40,140 nt of DNA from Spirochaetales bacterium (GTDB lineage Bacteria > Spirochaetota > Spirochaetia > SZUA-6 > DRHE01): NCBI GenBank assembly GCA_030615505.1, contig JAUWZD010000037.1, forward strand, positions 1-40,140, written 5' to 3'. Position 1 is the first letter of the stretch; every line of letters begins with the position of its first letter. Positions 12,021 through 20,450 of the stretch are shown here, piece by piece. The notes under the pieces were generated by a model, which worked only from the letters and a program-made list of their open reading frames with translations, was not told where the DNA came from and ran no database searches. The position numbers were made by a program, and so were the translations under genes.

Positions 12021-12041
12021 GCTTTTAAAGGGAGTATAATA

Positions 12042-13427
12042 ATGAAAAAAATACGAGGATTTTTAACCCTTCTGTTTTTAGGTCTTTCTCTCCTGATCTA
12101 TGCAGATGAGCGGGAAGAGCCCATTGATATCATTATCGCTTTAGACAAATCGCTCTCCATGGTAGAAGAGATTGAGGCAGTGAAGGAATATGTAAATACC
12201 TTCATGATCGATCAGCTTCTTATTCCCGGGGATTACTTCTTAGTTGTTACTTTCTACGGGCAGACAGAGATACCTGTTTCCATGAGAATCAGTAGTGAAA
12301 GAGATAAGGAGAGGGCTAAGGAAACCATAGCAGGCCTTATGGCTGACGGAAGGTTTACAGATATCGGTAATGCTTTGGATAAATTGGGCGAGCAACTGGA
12401 TAAATTTTCAGACTCCGGGCGTAAAAAATACCTGCTTTTAATTACAGACGGTATTCAGGAAGCGCCCCCCGAGAGTAAATATTATTCACCGGACGGCAGT
12501 TTTAATCATGCCTTTTTGGAGAATACTAAAACCATACAGAAAAAGGGCTGGAAAATACACGTTCTGGGTATCGGGACCTATCACGCCGCGCAGGAGCTTG
12601 CCCGGGAGCTTTCCGGAAAATATACGGAGATCTCAGAGGAGCCGACAAGTAAAGAGATTGCAGAAAAAACAAAAGACTTTCTTTCAAGCATCGAGCTTGC
12701 ACAAAAGGTGAAATTCTCAGGCTTAAATCAGCATGGAAGAGGAACTTTAAAGCTCAGGCTGGTGAGTAAGGGGTACACCGAGGTAAAGGAAATTGTTATC
12801 AGCGCTATTCAGCTTTTGTTACCGGGAAGAGATGTTGAGAATATTCTGGCCCATGAATTTTCGATATCACTGCAGCCGGACGGCTCTGAAACAGCCCGGC
12901 TTCCCATACATATTCAGCAGGAATTGGAAAGCGGCGACTACTCGGGAACTATTCAGTTTTTCTTTGCCGGTGAGGAGCAATTTATCCCGGCTGTGATGGA
13001 AGTTCAGTTTCATGTAAAATCATTCCTGGGAAATTACTGGATCTGGATTCTGATCGGGATTATCCTGCTGGTAATTCTCATTATTCTATTAATCCTCCTG
13101 ATTTCCAGGCTCGGAAAAGCCAGGGTACGTTTTCGACTTATTGTGGAGGATCAAACCTTAAGCAAGGAGGAAGAGCTTTTCACCCTGAGGGAAGGTAAGT
13201 TCTTATTCTTAAACGAATTAAACGATATAGTAAGCATATCCAACAAGAGAAATCCTAAAAGCCTGGCCAAATTAAGCATTATTCAAAAAAAATTACGCAT
13301 GACTCTTCTCAAGGAGAGCAGATTCCTCAAACTTAGGGAAGTGCCAAAGGATGTCCTGGATTTTAATTTCCGCATAAGAGCTGAGAGTGGGAAGAACATC
13401 AATGTAGGATTTGGAAGCTTAACATAG
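12042..13427 (+). CDS. membrane-anchored von Willebrand factor A domain protein
   Basis: The 461-residue protein starts with a signal peptide (1-21, KKIRGFLTLLFLGLSLLIYA). The vWA domain at about 27-215 has a complete metal site: D35-K-S37-L-S39 (DKSLS), a Thr in GRFTDIG and an Asp in LLITDGIQ. Residues 215-325 form a beta-rich extracytoplasmic domain. A single membrane helix spans about 331-356 (YWIWILIGIILLVILIILLI), then a basic cytoplasmic tail of about 105 residues. The domain should bind a divalent cation and a protein partner outside the inner membrane. Facing cfpA, it occupies the place of TP0750, also a vWA protein. The next gene starts one base after its stop. Confidence 0.82.
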   Translation: MKKIRGFLTLLFLGLSLLIYADEREEPIDIIIALDKSLSMVEEIEAVKEYVNTFMIDQLLIPGDYFLVVTFYGQTEIPVSMRISSERDKERAKETIAGLMADGRFTDIGNALDKLGEQLDKFSDSGRKKYLLLITDGIQEAPPESKYYSPDGSFNHAFLENTKTIQKKGWKIHVLGIGTYHAAQELARELSGKYTEISEEPTSKEIAEKTKDFLSSIELAQKVKFSGLNQHGRGTLKLRLVSKGYTEVKEIVISAIQLLLPGRDVENILAHEFSISLQPDGSETARLPIHIQQELESGDYSGTIQFFFAGEEQFIPAVMEVQFHVKSFLGNYWIWILIGIILLVILIILLILLISRLGKARVRFRLIVEDQTLSKEEELFTLREGKFLFLNELNDIVSISNKRNPKSLAKLSIIQKKLRMTLLKESRFLKLREVPKDVLDFNFRIRAESGKNINVGFGSLT

Positions 13428-13428
13428 A

Positions 13429-14619
13429 ATGACTGGCTCAAAGGCTAAAGCATCGAGGCACCAGGGGCAGAAATATGCGGATAGCTGTACAGTATATCTC
13501 TTTGAAGCCGGATTCCCCAATACGATTCCCGGTTTTAAAAAAAATTTTCCGGCAGCCACTTTTCCATTCTGGGGAAACTATTACATTCTTGATTTTGCCA
13601 TAACCAATTTCCGTGCTGCAGACACCAGGATTTTCTACGTTATCTCGGATAATCGACATAGGAGCCTGATTTCTTTTATTACCTCCAGATGGGAGAGGGA
13701 AACTTCAAATATCCTATTTTTAGAAGGAGGGCTCGATCAATTCATTAAGCTTCTTAAGAGTGATTCCTCAGACACGGTTATTTTATCCACACTTTCTCTT
13801 GTTTCCTTCATTGAAAGTGAGGCCCTTTCAACTCTTAAGAAAAATCTGAACGGACAGATAGTAAAGCTGTCAATCAATAAGATCCCCGTAAATATCTTCC
13901 TGGCAGAACGTAAAAAATTGATTAAAGTGCTGGAATCATCTATTCGCCGCCATCATCAAAGAAACCAATTTGAAGCTATTCTATTTGAGGAAATTCTTTT
14001 AACCTCCTTTGATATACTGGAGGATATTCCGGGTGTTATTCTTTTTCATAACAACCTGATGCAGTTGTATAGAGAAAATCTGCGGCTTGTATCCAACATC
14101 AGCAGCAGAGAATACAGCCCTTTTTTTTCACGGTTGAATGAAGTAAAATTATCAGACAGGCAAAGTGTGATCGAAAGCCAGGGTCTTGTTAAGGACTCAA
14201 TTATCTCATCCGGTTCACGGATCGAGGGATATGTGGAAAACTCAATTATCTTTTCCGATTGTTTAGTCCGAAAGGGAGCTAAAGTAACTGGTTCCATTGT
14301 AATGAACAATAATCGTATAGGTTCCGGTGCAGTAATACAGAGCACTCTGATCTTTCCCTCTCTCAGTGACAGCACTAAAAGCATAAGCAATATTGGCGAA
14401 GATGCTACTATCGGCGGAAGAAGGTCTATCGCAAGTAATGAGAAGTATCCGGAGCATATCTATAACGGGATAACAGTACTGGGCTTTAACCCGGAAATTC
14501 CCAGCGGTTATACGATCGAACCGGGGTGTTTCGTTGGACCGGAAGTACCGTTTCAGCACTTGCGGAATCTTAAACAGATGAAGAAGGGTTCAACTGTCTT
14601 ATGGGATATGGTCCAGTAA
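13429..14619 (+). CDS. GlgC/GlgD-like nucleotidyltransferase fold protein lacking the substrate loop
   Basis: The 396-residue protein resembles bacterial ADP-glucose pyrophosphorylase, nearer the GlgD (regulatory) branch: FPFWGNYYILDFAITNFRAADTRIFYVISDN aligns with GGKYRIIDF...NSGIRRI. Residues about 245-330 form left-handed beta-helix hexapeptides (SSGSRIEGYVENSIIFSDC). The family's N-terminal GGxGxRL loop for nucleotide binding is absent; the segment reads SCTVYLFEAGFPNTIPGF. The sugar-phosphate residues also look altered. It is therefore probably a non-catalytic or regulatory homologue. It sits one base after the vWA gene and overlaps nrnA by 19 bases, so all are co-translated. The basic leader before residue 20 may be over-long; a later start is possible. 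Confidence 0.62.
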   Translation: MTGSKAKASRHQGQKYADSCTVYLFEAGFPNTIPGFKKNFPAATFPFWGNYYILDFAITNFRAADTRIFYVISDNRHRSLISFITSRWERETSNILFLEGGLDQFIKLLKSDSSDTVILSTLSLVSFIESEALSTLKKNLNGQIVKLSINKIPVNIFLAERKKLIKVLESSIRRHHQRNQFEAILFEEILLTSFDILEDIPGVILFHNNLMQLYRENLRLVSNISSREYSPFFSRLNEVKLSDRQSVIESQGLVKDSIISSGSRIEGYVENSIIFSDCLVRKGAKVTGSIVMNNNRIGSGAVIQSTLIFPSLSDSTKSISNIGEDATIGGRRSIASNEKYPEHIYNGITVLGFNPEIPSGYTIEPGCFVGPEVPFQHLRNLKQMKKGSTVLWDMVQ

Positions 14620-15590
14620 TCGACTTTATCAGCAAACATGATAAATTCATTCTGACTACTCATGAAACCCCGGACGGGGATGCTTTGGGCAGCGAGTATT
14701 CCATGCTGTGCGCCTTAAGAAAATTGGGAAAGGTTGCCAGGATATTCAATGCCGATCCGGCGCCACAGAAGTTTACTTTTGTGGATAAGACAGGTGAATT
14801 TGTTGTATTGGAAAACGAAAAACAGCTCCCTGAAGATTTAGGCGAGTATGTGCTGATCATTTTAGATGTTAATGATATTAACAACATCGGACAGATCGCC
14901 GGCTTAGTACTACCTAAGGTGAAAAACTACTTTATCATTGATCACCACGATAGCGAGCATGACACCCTTAACGAGGACCTCATTCAAAAAAGTGCCTCTT
15001 CCACTGCTGAAATTCTCTATCAGATCTTTCAGGAAATGAAGATTGACATCGACTTTGATATGGCCCAGGCCCTCTTTATGGCCATAGTTTTCGATACCGG
15101 CTCCTTCATATATCCAAAAACAACGGCTTTAACTTTTGAAATTGCTCACGATCTGGTTGTCAAGGGGGTTAATCCAAACCAGATCTATTCTAATGTTTAT
15201 GAGAGCAACTCCACCCCTTCTTTGATTCTCATGTCCAAAATCATGAGTACCTTAGAGCTTGAGTACAATAATCACGTGGCTATACAGACCATGGATAAAC
15301 AGGATATCATTGCCTCCGGAGCCCGGTATGAGGAATCGGATCAGTTTATCAATATACCCTTAAAGAGCAGGGATATTAAGGTTTCAATATTTTTCAAAGA
15401 GAATCTGGAGGGCCTCAAACGCTGTTCAATGCGCTCCAAAGGAGATATCGATGTGGCAATCATTGCCCAGAGCTATGGGGGAGGGGGACACAAAACGGCT
15501 GCCGGGTTCAAATGCCCAAGAACCTTTGAATCCGTAAAAGAGGAAATTCTGGAAAAATTAAAGATATATTTTGATCAGGAATCAAAATGA
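14601..15590 (+). CDS. nrnA: DHH/DHHA1 phosphoesterase, nanoRNase / pAp phosphatase
   Basis: NrnA-type enzymes degrade 2-5 nt RNAs and dephosphorylate 3'-phosphoadenosine 5'-phosphate. Length 329 is typical. The metal motifs are THETPDGDALG (His21, Asp25, Asp27), an Asp in LIILDVND (about 90), the DHH signature IDHHDSEHD (about 113-120) and Asp in MAIVFDTGSF. The C-terminal DHHA1 domain has SYGGGGHKTAAGF (about 290-302), the RNA/phosphate-binding glycine motif. It acts in the cytoplasm in RNA turnover. Its start lies inside the preceding gene and its TGA overlaps the next gene's ATG in the form ATGA, so it is the third gene of a four-gene coupled operon. Confidence 0.9.
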   Translation: MGYGPVIDFISKHDKFILTTHETPDGDALGSEYSMLCALRKLGKVARIFNADPAPQKFTFVDKTGEFVVLENEKQLPEDLGEYVLIILDVNDINNIGQIAGLVLPKVKNYFIIDHHDSEHDTLNEDLIQKSASSTAEILYQIFQEMKIDIDFDMAQALFMAIVFDTGSFIYPKTTALTFEIAHDLVVKGVNPNQIYSNVYESNSTPSLILMSKIMSTLELEYNNHVAIQTMDKQDIIASGARYEESDQFINIPLKSRDIKVSIFFKENLEGLKRCSMRSKGDIDVAIIAQSYGGGGHKTAAGFKCPRTFESVKEEILEKLKIYFDQESK

Positions 15591-17137
15591 AGATAGCTGC
15601 ACCCCTTATTCTTTTAATACTTATAATACTTTTAACCGGTCTGCTTTTAAGCTGCTCCCCGGCACGGAAGCCGGATGAGGGAAATGAGATATACCCTGGG
15701 CTTCCCCAAAAAATTATTCCCAGTGTACAGCAGAATCAGATACCCAGGGAATTAAAACATCTGGTAGAAAATGGAATGAACAGGACGACAAAACCCAGGG
15801 TCCCGCTGGATACCGGAGAAAAGCTGTACTATGCTCTCAACACCAATCTGGACTTAGACATGACGGACGAGCAGATTCTTGTACTGAGAGGTCCAGGGGA
15901 AGCTGAAGCACCTATTAAAATAGCTGTTGTAGACTTCGACTCGGTTCGCGGCAATTACTCCAGAACCTGGGAGAGCGAAACAAGCGCATACAATATCCGC
16001 ACCTTTACAATTGTCCTTAAAGACTTAGTCGGTGATCATAATCAGGAAATTGTCTGCCGGGGAATGAACATACAGGGCGAACTTACCTTAGATGTATTCC
16101 GGAAAACTCCATCCCCTACAGGCCTGGGGCTTTACTTTAGGGATATCGCCCGGATCATCTCCGATGGAAGTATAGAAATTCAAGACATTGAGCGCTCCGA
16201 GAGCTATCGAATGGGCCAGAAGAACGGCCGCAGTTTTCCTATCTTCTCATATACACAGGACCGTGAATCGGAAAACATTCTTGACCGCATAAAGCATTCC
16301 TATTACTGGCAGTATCAGCAGAATCGATATGTACTCTCCTCCGTTGAGAAGCTCCCTGGTGCGGTAATCGAAGAAAAACAACTTGAAGAGCTTTTTTCAA
16401 GAACTTCCACCAGGGCCTTTGAGGATTTCCTTTCAGGGCCGTGGTTCCTATCAAACTCCAAATCAAAAGAGGAAATAATACTGTTTATACCTTCCAAAGG
16501 TACTGGAACAGGCACTTCCCAGGGCAAGATCAGCTTCTTTTCAGGTGCAGTTCAGGAGACCTATGATTGGAAGAGGTCCTTTCACAGCCTTTCTAACCGT
16601 CTCACAATCTATATGGCAAACGAAACCATCCAGACCATTGAGAAAAGGATCTGGATAGAAGTGAAGTCTCTGAATACTATAGATGTCTCAATTCTAGGAT
16701 CGGAACCGTGGGACCGCTTCCACGGCAGTTACGTCAGGCTCAACGAAGAACTGCAGCACTATCTAATCGACAAAGAGCAGGCAGGGACGCGGTTTTCTCA
16801 GATTGATCTCTCCGGGCTTTACAGGAGCGACCGGGGGATCGAAATTATCTTTGAGCCGCCGAAATTCACCTGGATCGAAGCGGAAAGACAATTTTCGGGA
16901 GGGTTCGCAGTCTTCAGACTGAACAAAGACGTTCTCTATTTAAAAGGTATGGATGAAAATGGATTAGCCACTGAAGATAAGACCTATATTTTTGAGTTTA
17001 CTTTAAAAGAAGAGAACAAATATCTGTACAGGACTATCACCCTGGTTCCGGGATGCCTCAGCATACACGGTGTTGAACCCGTATCAGAAGAAAAACTCAT
17101 TTTTAAACGGATCGAAGCTCCGGAGACAGAGGGGTGA
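15587..17137 (+). CDS. lipoprotein of unknown function, at the position of pallilysin-type adhesins
   Basis: The N-terminus has a hydrophobic signal and lipobox ending LLLSC (Cys23), so a lipid-anchored, probably periplasmic or outer-membrane protein of 516 residues is expected. Repeated beta-strands and Trp/Tyr-rich segments (RIKHSYYWQYQQNRYVL, WFLSNSK, IWIEVKSL, DRFHGSYVRL) suggest one or two lipocalin-like or beta-sandwich domains. In T. pallidum the lipoprotein TP0751 (pallilysin) lies beside the vWA gene TP0750; the matching position here hints at kinship, but no HEXXH metalloprotease motif is present and identity is unproven. Its ATG overlaps the nrnA stop (ATGA). It converges on the SPOR gene. 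Confidence 0.6.
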   Translation: MKIAAPLILLILIILLTGLLLSCSPARKPDEGNEIYPGLPQKIIPSVQQNQIPRELKHLVENGMNRTTKPRVPLDTGEKLYYALNTNLDLDMTDEQILVLRGPGEAEAPIKIAVVDFDSVRGNYSRTWESETSAYNIRTFTIVLKDLVGDHNQEIVCRGMNIQGELTLDVFRKTPSPTGLGLYFRDIARIISDGSIEIQDIERSESYRMGQKNGRSFPIFSYTQDRESENILDRIKHSYYWQYQQNRYVLSSVEKLPGAVIEEKQLEELFSRTSTRAFEDFLSGPWFLSNSKSKEEIILFIPSKGTGTGTSQGKISFFSGAVQETYDWKRSFHSLSNRLTIYMANETIQTIEKRIWIEVKSLNTIDVSILGSEPWDRFHGSYVRLNEELQHYLIDKEQAGTRFSQIDLSGLYRSDRGIEIIFEPPKFTWIEAERQFSGGFAVFRLNKDVLYLKGMDENGLATEDKTYIFEFTLKEENKYLYRTITLVPGCLSIHGVEPVSEEKLIFKRIEAPETEG

Positions 17138-17172
17138 ATGCCCCGGGCGCAGGAGAGCTTATCTAAAGATGG

Positions 17173-18408
17173 TTATTGATCAAAGAGCAGCATTCCCTCA
17201 AAGCCCTCTTCCTTTAATCCGATTAAGATCTTTTGTGACTCTTCAGGCAGGGCTACAGGTCCGATCACCACACGGTAATATTTATCGCCCCGGATTACAG
17301 CCTCTCTAATTTCGGCTTTGAAGCCCCTTTTCTTCAGATCCAGGACCATGTACTGTGCATTTTCTAAAACATGAAACGAACCGGTCTGTATAAGAGCCTC
17401 CTGGGGGCCGGTCTCCTGCAGGGCGGTTTCCGTGGGGCGAGTTTCCTGGGGGCCAGACTTATCTGTGCCTTTTAGAGGCTCTTCAAACCCCTCTTCGGAA
17501 GTGACCTGTTCAGGGGCTTTTTCTGCCAGAGAAGAGAGATATCTGGACGGGGAAGGTGCAAAAGACATAGACCGGTCGGATGATTTTTCCCAAATCCCCC
17601 TGGCCAGGATAAACTCCGGAGACTCAGGGTATCTTGATTCAAGGCTTTTTAAGAGCTTTTCTGCCTCCGGTTCTCTATTATCAAAATATAGAAACTCAAA
17701 ATAGCTTAACATAACCACCGGGCTTAAGGATGTGTCTGAATAACGCTCCAGGAGGAGAGTAAATATTTTTTCAGCCTCCCGCTTCCTGCCTGTGGCTGCA
17801 TAGATCCTGGCGAGAAGGTGTTTGGCCATGGCTATCAACTCCGCATCCTGGGGATCGGAAAGCACACTCTTTACCCTTAACTCTGACTCATGCATCAGGC
17901 CCTGTTCAAACAGCAGAAGCGCAGTCTCGTAAAGCATGGGGTACGGAGCCTCTATCTCCGTATAGAGGGCGGAAGCCTCTTCAATTCTCCCCATCATGCC
18001 CAACAACAGGGTCTGGTAGTGCTTTATTGTGTTCTGATCGTGCCTGTTAAGAACCTCAGGGCCATATATCTCCAAAATCCTTAAAGCCTCGTGAGCATTG
18101 TCCTGTAATTCTAAGACCCGGAGCAAAACCGAAGTATAATCCTCTGATCCCTTGTTTCGGTTAAGCCAGGACAGGTATCTTAACGAAGCTTCATGAAGAT
18201 TCCCCTGATCCGCTAATTCCTGTGCTTCCTTAAGCTCCTGTTTTAGTTCCTTAAGAAAGGCTGCGCTCTGTTTTGGAGCGTCCGGGTCCGGCTCCCCCTC
18301 CTGGGACTCCTGAGCCGGGAGCATTAAGCCGGGTAAGAGTAAAAGATAGGATATACATATAAAAAAAACGCTTCTATGACTGGGTTTATGTCTGGGATTC
18401 CGTGACAT
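17173..18408 (-). CDS. SPOR-domain protein with TPR-like repeats
   Basis: The 411-residue protein has an N-terminal signal or anchor (VFFICISYLLLLPGLML, about 14-30), then a helical repeat region from about 45 to 265 with TPR-like units (LAKHLLARIYAATGRKREAE). A low-complexity linker follows with repeated Glu-Thr-Gly-Pro-Gln (about 305-330). A C-terminal SPOR domain (about 335-411: GSFHVLENAQYMVLDLKKRG, YYRVVIGPVALPEESQKIL) ends the protein. SPOR domains bind denuded peptidoglycan glycans at division sites, so a periplasmic, inner-membrane-anchored envelope protein is likely. It is the last gene of a minus-strand operon and overlaps the LapA-like gene by 23 bases. Confidence 0.82.
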   Translation of the reverse strand: MSRNPRHKPSHRSVFFICISYLLLLPGLMLPAQESQEGEPDPDAPKQSAAFLKELKQELKEAQELADQGNLHEASLRYLSWLNRNKGSEDYTSVLLRVLELQDNAHEALRILEIYGPEVLNRHDQNTIKHYQTLLLGMMGRIEEASALYTEIEAPYPMLYETALLLFEQGLMHESELRVKSVLSDPQDAELIAMAKHLLARIYAATGRKREAEKIFTLLLERYSDTSLSPVVMLSYFEFLYFDNREPEAEKLLKSLESRYPESPEFILARGIWEKSSDRSMSFAPSPSRYLSSLAEKAPEQVTSEEGFEEPLKGTDKSGPQETRPTETALQETGPQEALIQTGSFHVLENAQYMVLDLKKRGFKAEIREAVIRGDKYYRVVIGPVALPEESQKILIGLKEEGFEGMLLFDQ

Positions 18409-18700
18409 TCATGGTTTCCTGAGATTCCGGCTGTTCAATTGATCCTTTGGACTCCTTAGCAAGCTGCTTTTTTTTCTTTTTTTCCTTTTGTTTCTTTTTT
18501 TTGCGCGAAGCAGGACCAATAGTAAATGGTATCATAAGCATAACGCCTGCCAAGAAGGCAATGAATAGACTTAAGAAGATGGGAACAGACTCGAACACAT
18601 GAAATCCTAAGTTGATATCCGCTCTATTAGTGAGATTAAAGCTGGCAAACAGTGCCACCAGTACAAGTATGAGAATAAAGCCGATCAGCTTCCAGGGCAT
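18386..18700 (-). CDS. LapA (DUF1049)-like membrane protein
   Basis: The 104-residue protein has two membrane helices: about 4-22 (KLIGFILILVLVALFASFN) and 42-62 (IFLSLFIAFLAGVMLMIPFT), joined by NLTNRADINLGFHVFESVP. This is the topology and spacing of the LapA/DUF1049 family, in which an F-N-x-x pair follows helix one. A strongly basic cytoplasmic tail (KKKKQKEKKKKK) and an acidic end complete it. E. coli LapA acts with LapB in lipopolysaccharide control; many spirochaetes lack LPS, so the role here is open. It starts one base after the miaB stop and overlaps the SPOR gene, implying coupled expression. Confidence 0.7.
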   Translation of the reverse strand: MPWKLIGFILILVLVALFASFNLTNRADINLGFHVFESVPIFLSLFIAFLAGVMLMIPFTIGPASRKKKKQKEKKKKKQLAKESKGSIEQPESQETMNVTESQT

Positions 18701-18701
18701 A

Positions 18702-20069
18702 TCATTTTACCTCCTTTCCCGCGAATGTATTACCTTTAAGGGATGTTAATTCCACCCGGATGTAATGTCCGATCTTTTCCTTTTTGCCCGGGAAAACAAC
18801 CATTTCATCATACTCCGTACGGGCCAGCATCTCTTCCCTGCTCTTCTTTGAAAATCCCTCTACCAGCACCCTGCACCGACTTCCGATCTTATTCATCTTC
18901 TTCTTCTTCGAGATTCTGCGCTGCAGTTCAATGACCCGGATCAGCCTTTCCCGTTTTTCCGAATCAGTCACAGAATCTTCAAGCTGATACGCCCGGGTGC
19001 CTTTCCGCGGATTATAGCGATAGGTGAAGGCATCATCAAATCCAACCTCTTCCATCAGTTTTAGGGTCAGCCGGAAATCCTCCCGGTTTTCCCCGGGAAA
19101 TCCTATTAAAATATCGGTCGTTATAGATACTCCGCCGATACAGTTTTTTATTCTCTCAATTAGGTTAAGGTACTGGCCGCGGGTGTATCCTCGACGCATA
19201 AGCTTGAGGATCCGGTCAGAGCCGTGCTGAACGGGCAGGTGAATATGCCGGCAGATCGCCTTGTGTTCAGAAATTACCCTGATTAACTCCTCTGAAAAAT
19301 CTTTGGGATGAGAGGTTATAAAGCGAACCCATTCAATTCTCTTCAGATTATTTACAATGAGTTTGAGCAGTGCGGGGAATGTAAGCGCTTCAGTCCCGTT
19401 ACATGAATAATTGTAGGAGTTTACATTTTGTCCCAGCAGTGTAATTTCCCGAACGTATGCCTTATCGAGCCGGCTGATCTCTGCCATGATTTTTTTAGGA
19501 TTTCTCGATACCTCGGGACCCCGTACATAAGGAACGATACAATAGGAGCAGTAATTATTGCAGCCGTGCATTATGGGAACAAATGCCCTGGGCCCGCCTG
19601 TATTATAGTGCAGGTCGGAGAATCGATACTCACCATGAGCGGTAAGAGAGACACAGGGTGTCGACCGGCCAGGACGTGTTGCTGCCTCCTGTGCTTTACG
19701 GCCGTGTGAGGGTATTTCCGCCCTGCTGTCTTCTATAAAATCTAAAAGCCTGTGTTTTTGGAAATTGCCTACCAGGATGTTAATATGGGGCGCCTCATTC
19801 AAGATCTCTTCTTTTAAACGCTCGCTCATACAGCCCATCAGCACCAGCTTAAAGGGCTTTTCCTGCTTTTTCGGCTTATAGCCCCCCAGCCTGCCCCAGA
19901 TTCGATCTTCAGCAGTTTTCCGAACTGAGCAGGTGTTTAGTATTACTAGATCAGCTTCTCCGGGTTCCCTGGCACAGACCCATGACCGTTCTGTAAGATC
20001 GAGCTCCAGGGATTCGGATTCCGCCTTGTTCATCTGACATCCGTAAGTCTCAATCCAATACTTCTTCAA
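18702..20069 (-). CDS. miaB: tRNA-2-methylthio-N6-dimethylallyladenosine synthase
   Basis: MiaB is a radical-SAM methylthiotransferase that modifies i6A37 of tRNAs reading codons that start with U. The N-terminal UPF0004 domain holds cluster ligands Cys11 (ETYGCQMN), Cys47 (NTCSVR) and Cys80 (MGCMSE). The radical-SAM motif is C170-N-N-Y-C174-S-Y-C177. A TRAM domain closes the 455-residue chain (SRCRVLVEGFSKKSREE...). The start is TTG at 20069, with GGCGG six bases upstream, placing KKYWIETYGCQMN at the expected N-terminus. It follows the 121-residue membrane-protein gene by 15 bases in the same operon. Confidence 0.95.
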   Translation of the reverse strand: MKKYWIETYGCQMNKAESESLELDLTERSWVCAREPGEADLVILNTCSVRKTAEDRIWGRLGGYKPKKQEKPFKLVLMGCMSERLKEEILNEAPHINILVGNFQKHRLLDFIEDSRAEIPSHGRKAQEAATRPGRSTPCVSLTAHGEYRFSDLHYNTGGPRAFVPIMHGCNNYCSYCIVPYVRGPEVSRNPKKIMAEISRLDKAYVREITLLGQNVNSYNYSCNGTEALTFPALLKLIVNNLKRIEWVRFITSHPKDFSEELIRVISEHKAICRHIHLPVQHGSDRILKLMRRGYTRGQYLNLIERIKNCIGGVSITTDILIGFPGENREDFRLTLKLMEEVGFDDAFTYRYNPRKGTRAYQLEDSVTDSEKRERLIRVIELQRRISKKKKMNKIGSRCRVLVEGFSKKSREEMLARTEYDEMVVFPGKKEKIGHYIRVELTSLKGNTFAGKEVK

Positions 20070-20084
20070 TATAATCCGCCTGGC

Positions 20085-20450
20085 TTACATTCTCTTCCTG
20101 AGGTTTCTGAAGAACTTGAACAGGCTGTATGCTCCCCCAACGAGGAGTCCTATTCCCGCCAGCCCCATGAGCCAGCCTGCGGCTCCTCCAAACAAAGGAA
20201 TAGGAAGCGAGGCTATTCCGGTGGCAATACCGGCCCCTGCAGTAATAAGGCCTGCTTTTCTGTCCTCCTTAGAAGTGGCAATTACTAATCCGGCTAAAGT
20301 CAGGGCTCCTCCCACAATCAATCCAAGCAGGGAAAGCCCTGCACCTGAAGCGATTCCTCTCAGAATAAAGAGCCCGATCCCCCCGCCTATACCGGCGAAA
20401 CCCTTAACTCCTTGATTTACAAGGTCTTTTCGTGGAACAATATCACCCAT
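20085..20450 (-). CDS. small glycine-rich membrane protein
   Basis: The 121-residue protein is nearly all Gly/Ala/Leu/Ile-rich helices: about 20-35, 38-58, 66-82 and 86-112, giving three or four membrane spans (GLSLLGLIVGGALTLAGLVI; GAAGWLMGLAGIGLLVGGAY). It ends with a basic tail KFFRNLRKRM, which fits a cytoplasmic C-terminus. I do not recognise the family. Its ATG lies inside the end of aroC (eight-base overlap), and miaB follows after 15 bases, so it is expressed with housekeeping genes. Confidence 0.65.
   Translation of the reverse strand: MGDIVPRKDLVNQGVKGFAGIGGGIGLFILRGIASGAGLSLLGLIVGGALTLAGLVIATSKEDRKAGLITAGAGIATGIASLPIPLFGGAAGWLMGLAGIGLLVGGAYSLFKFFRNLRKRM

Noticed and set aside
20116..20415. 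Long open frame opposite the small membrane protein
   Set aside because: Shadow of a Gly/Ala-rich gene; Pro/Ser-rich composition and no ribosome site.
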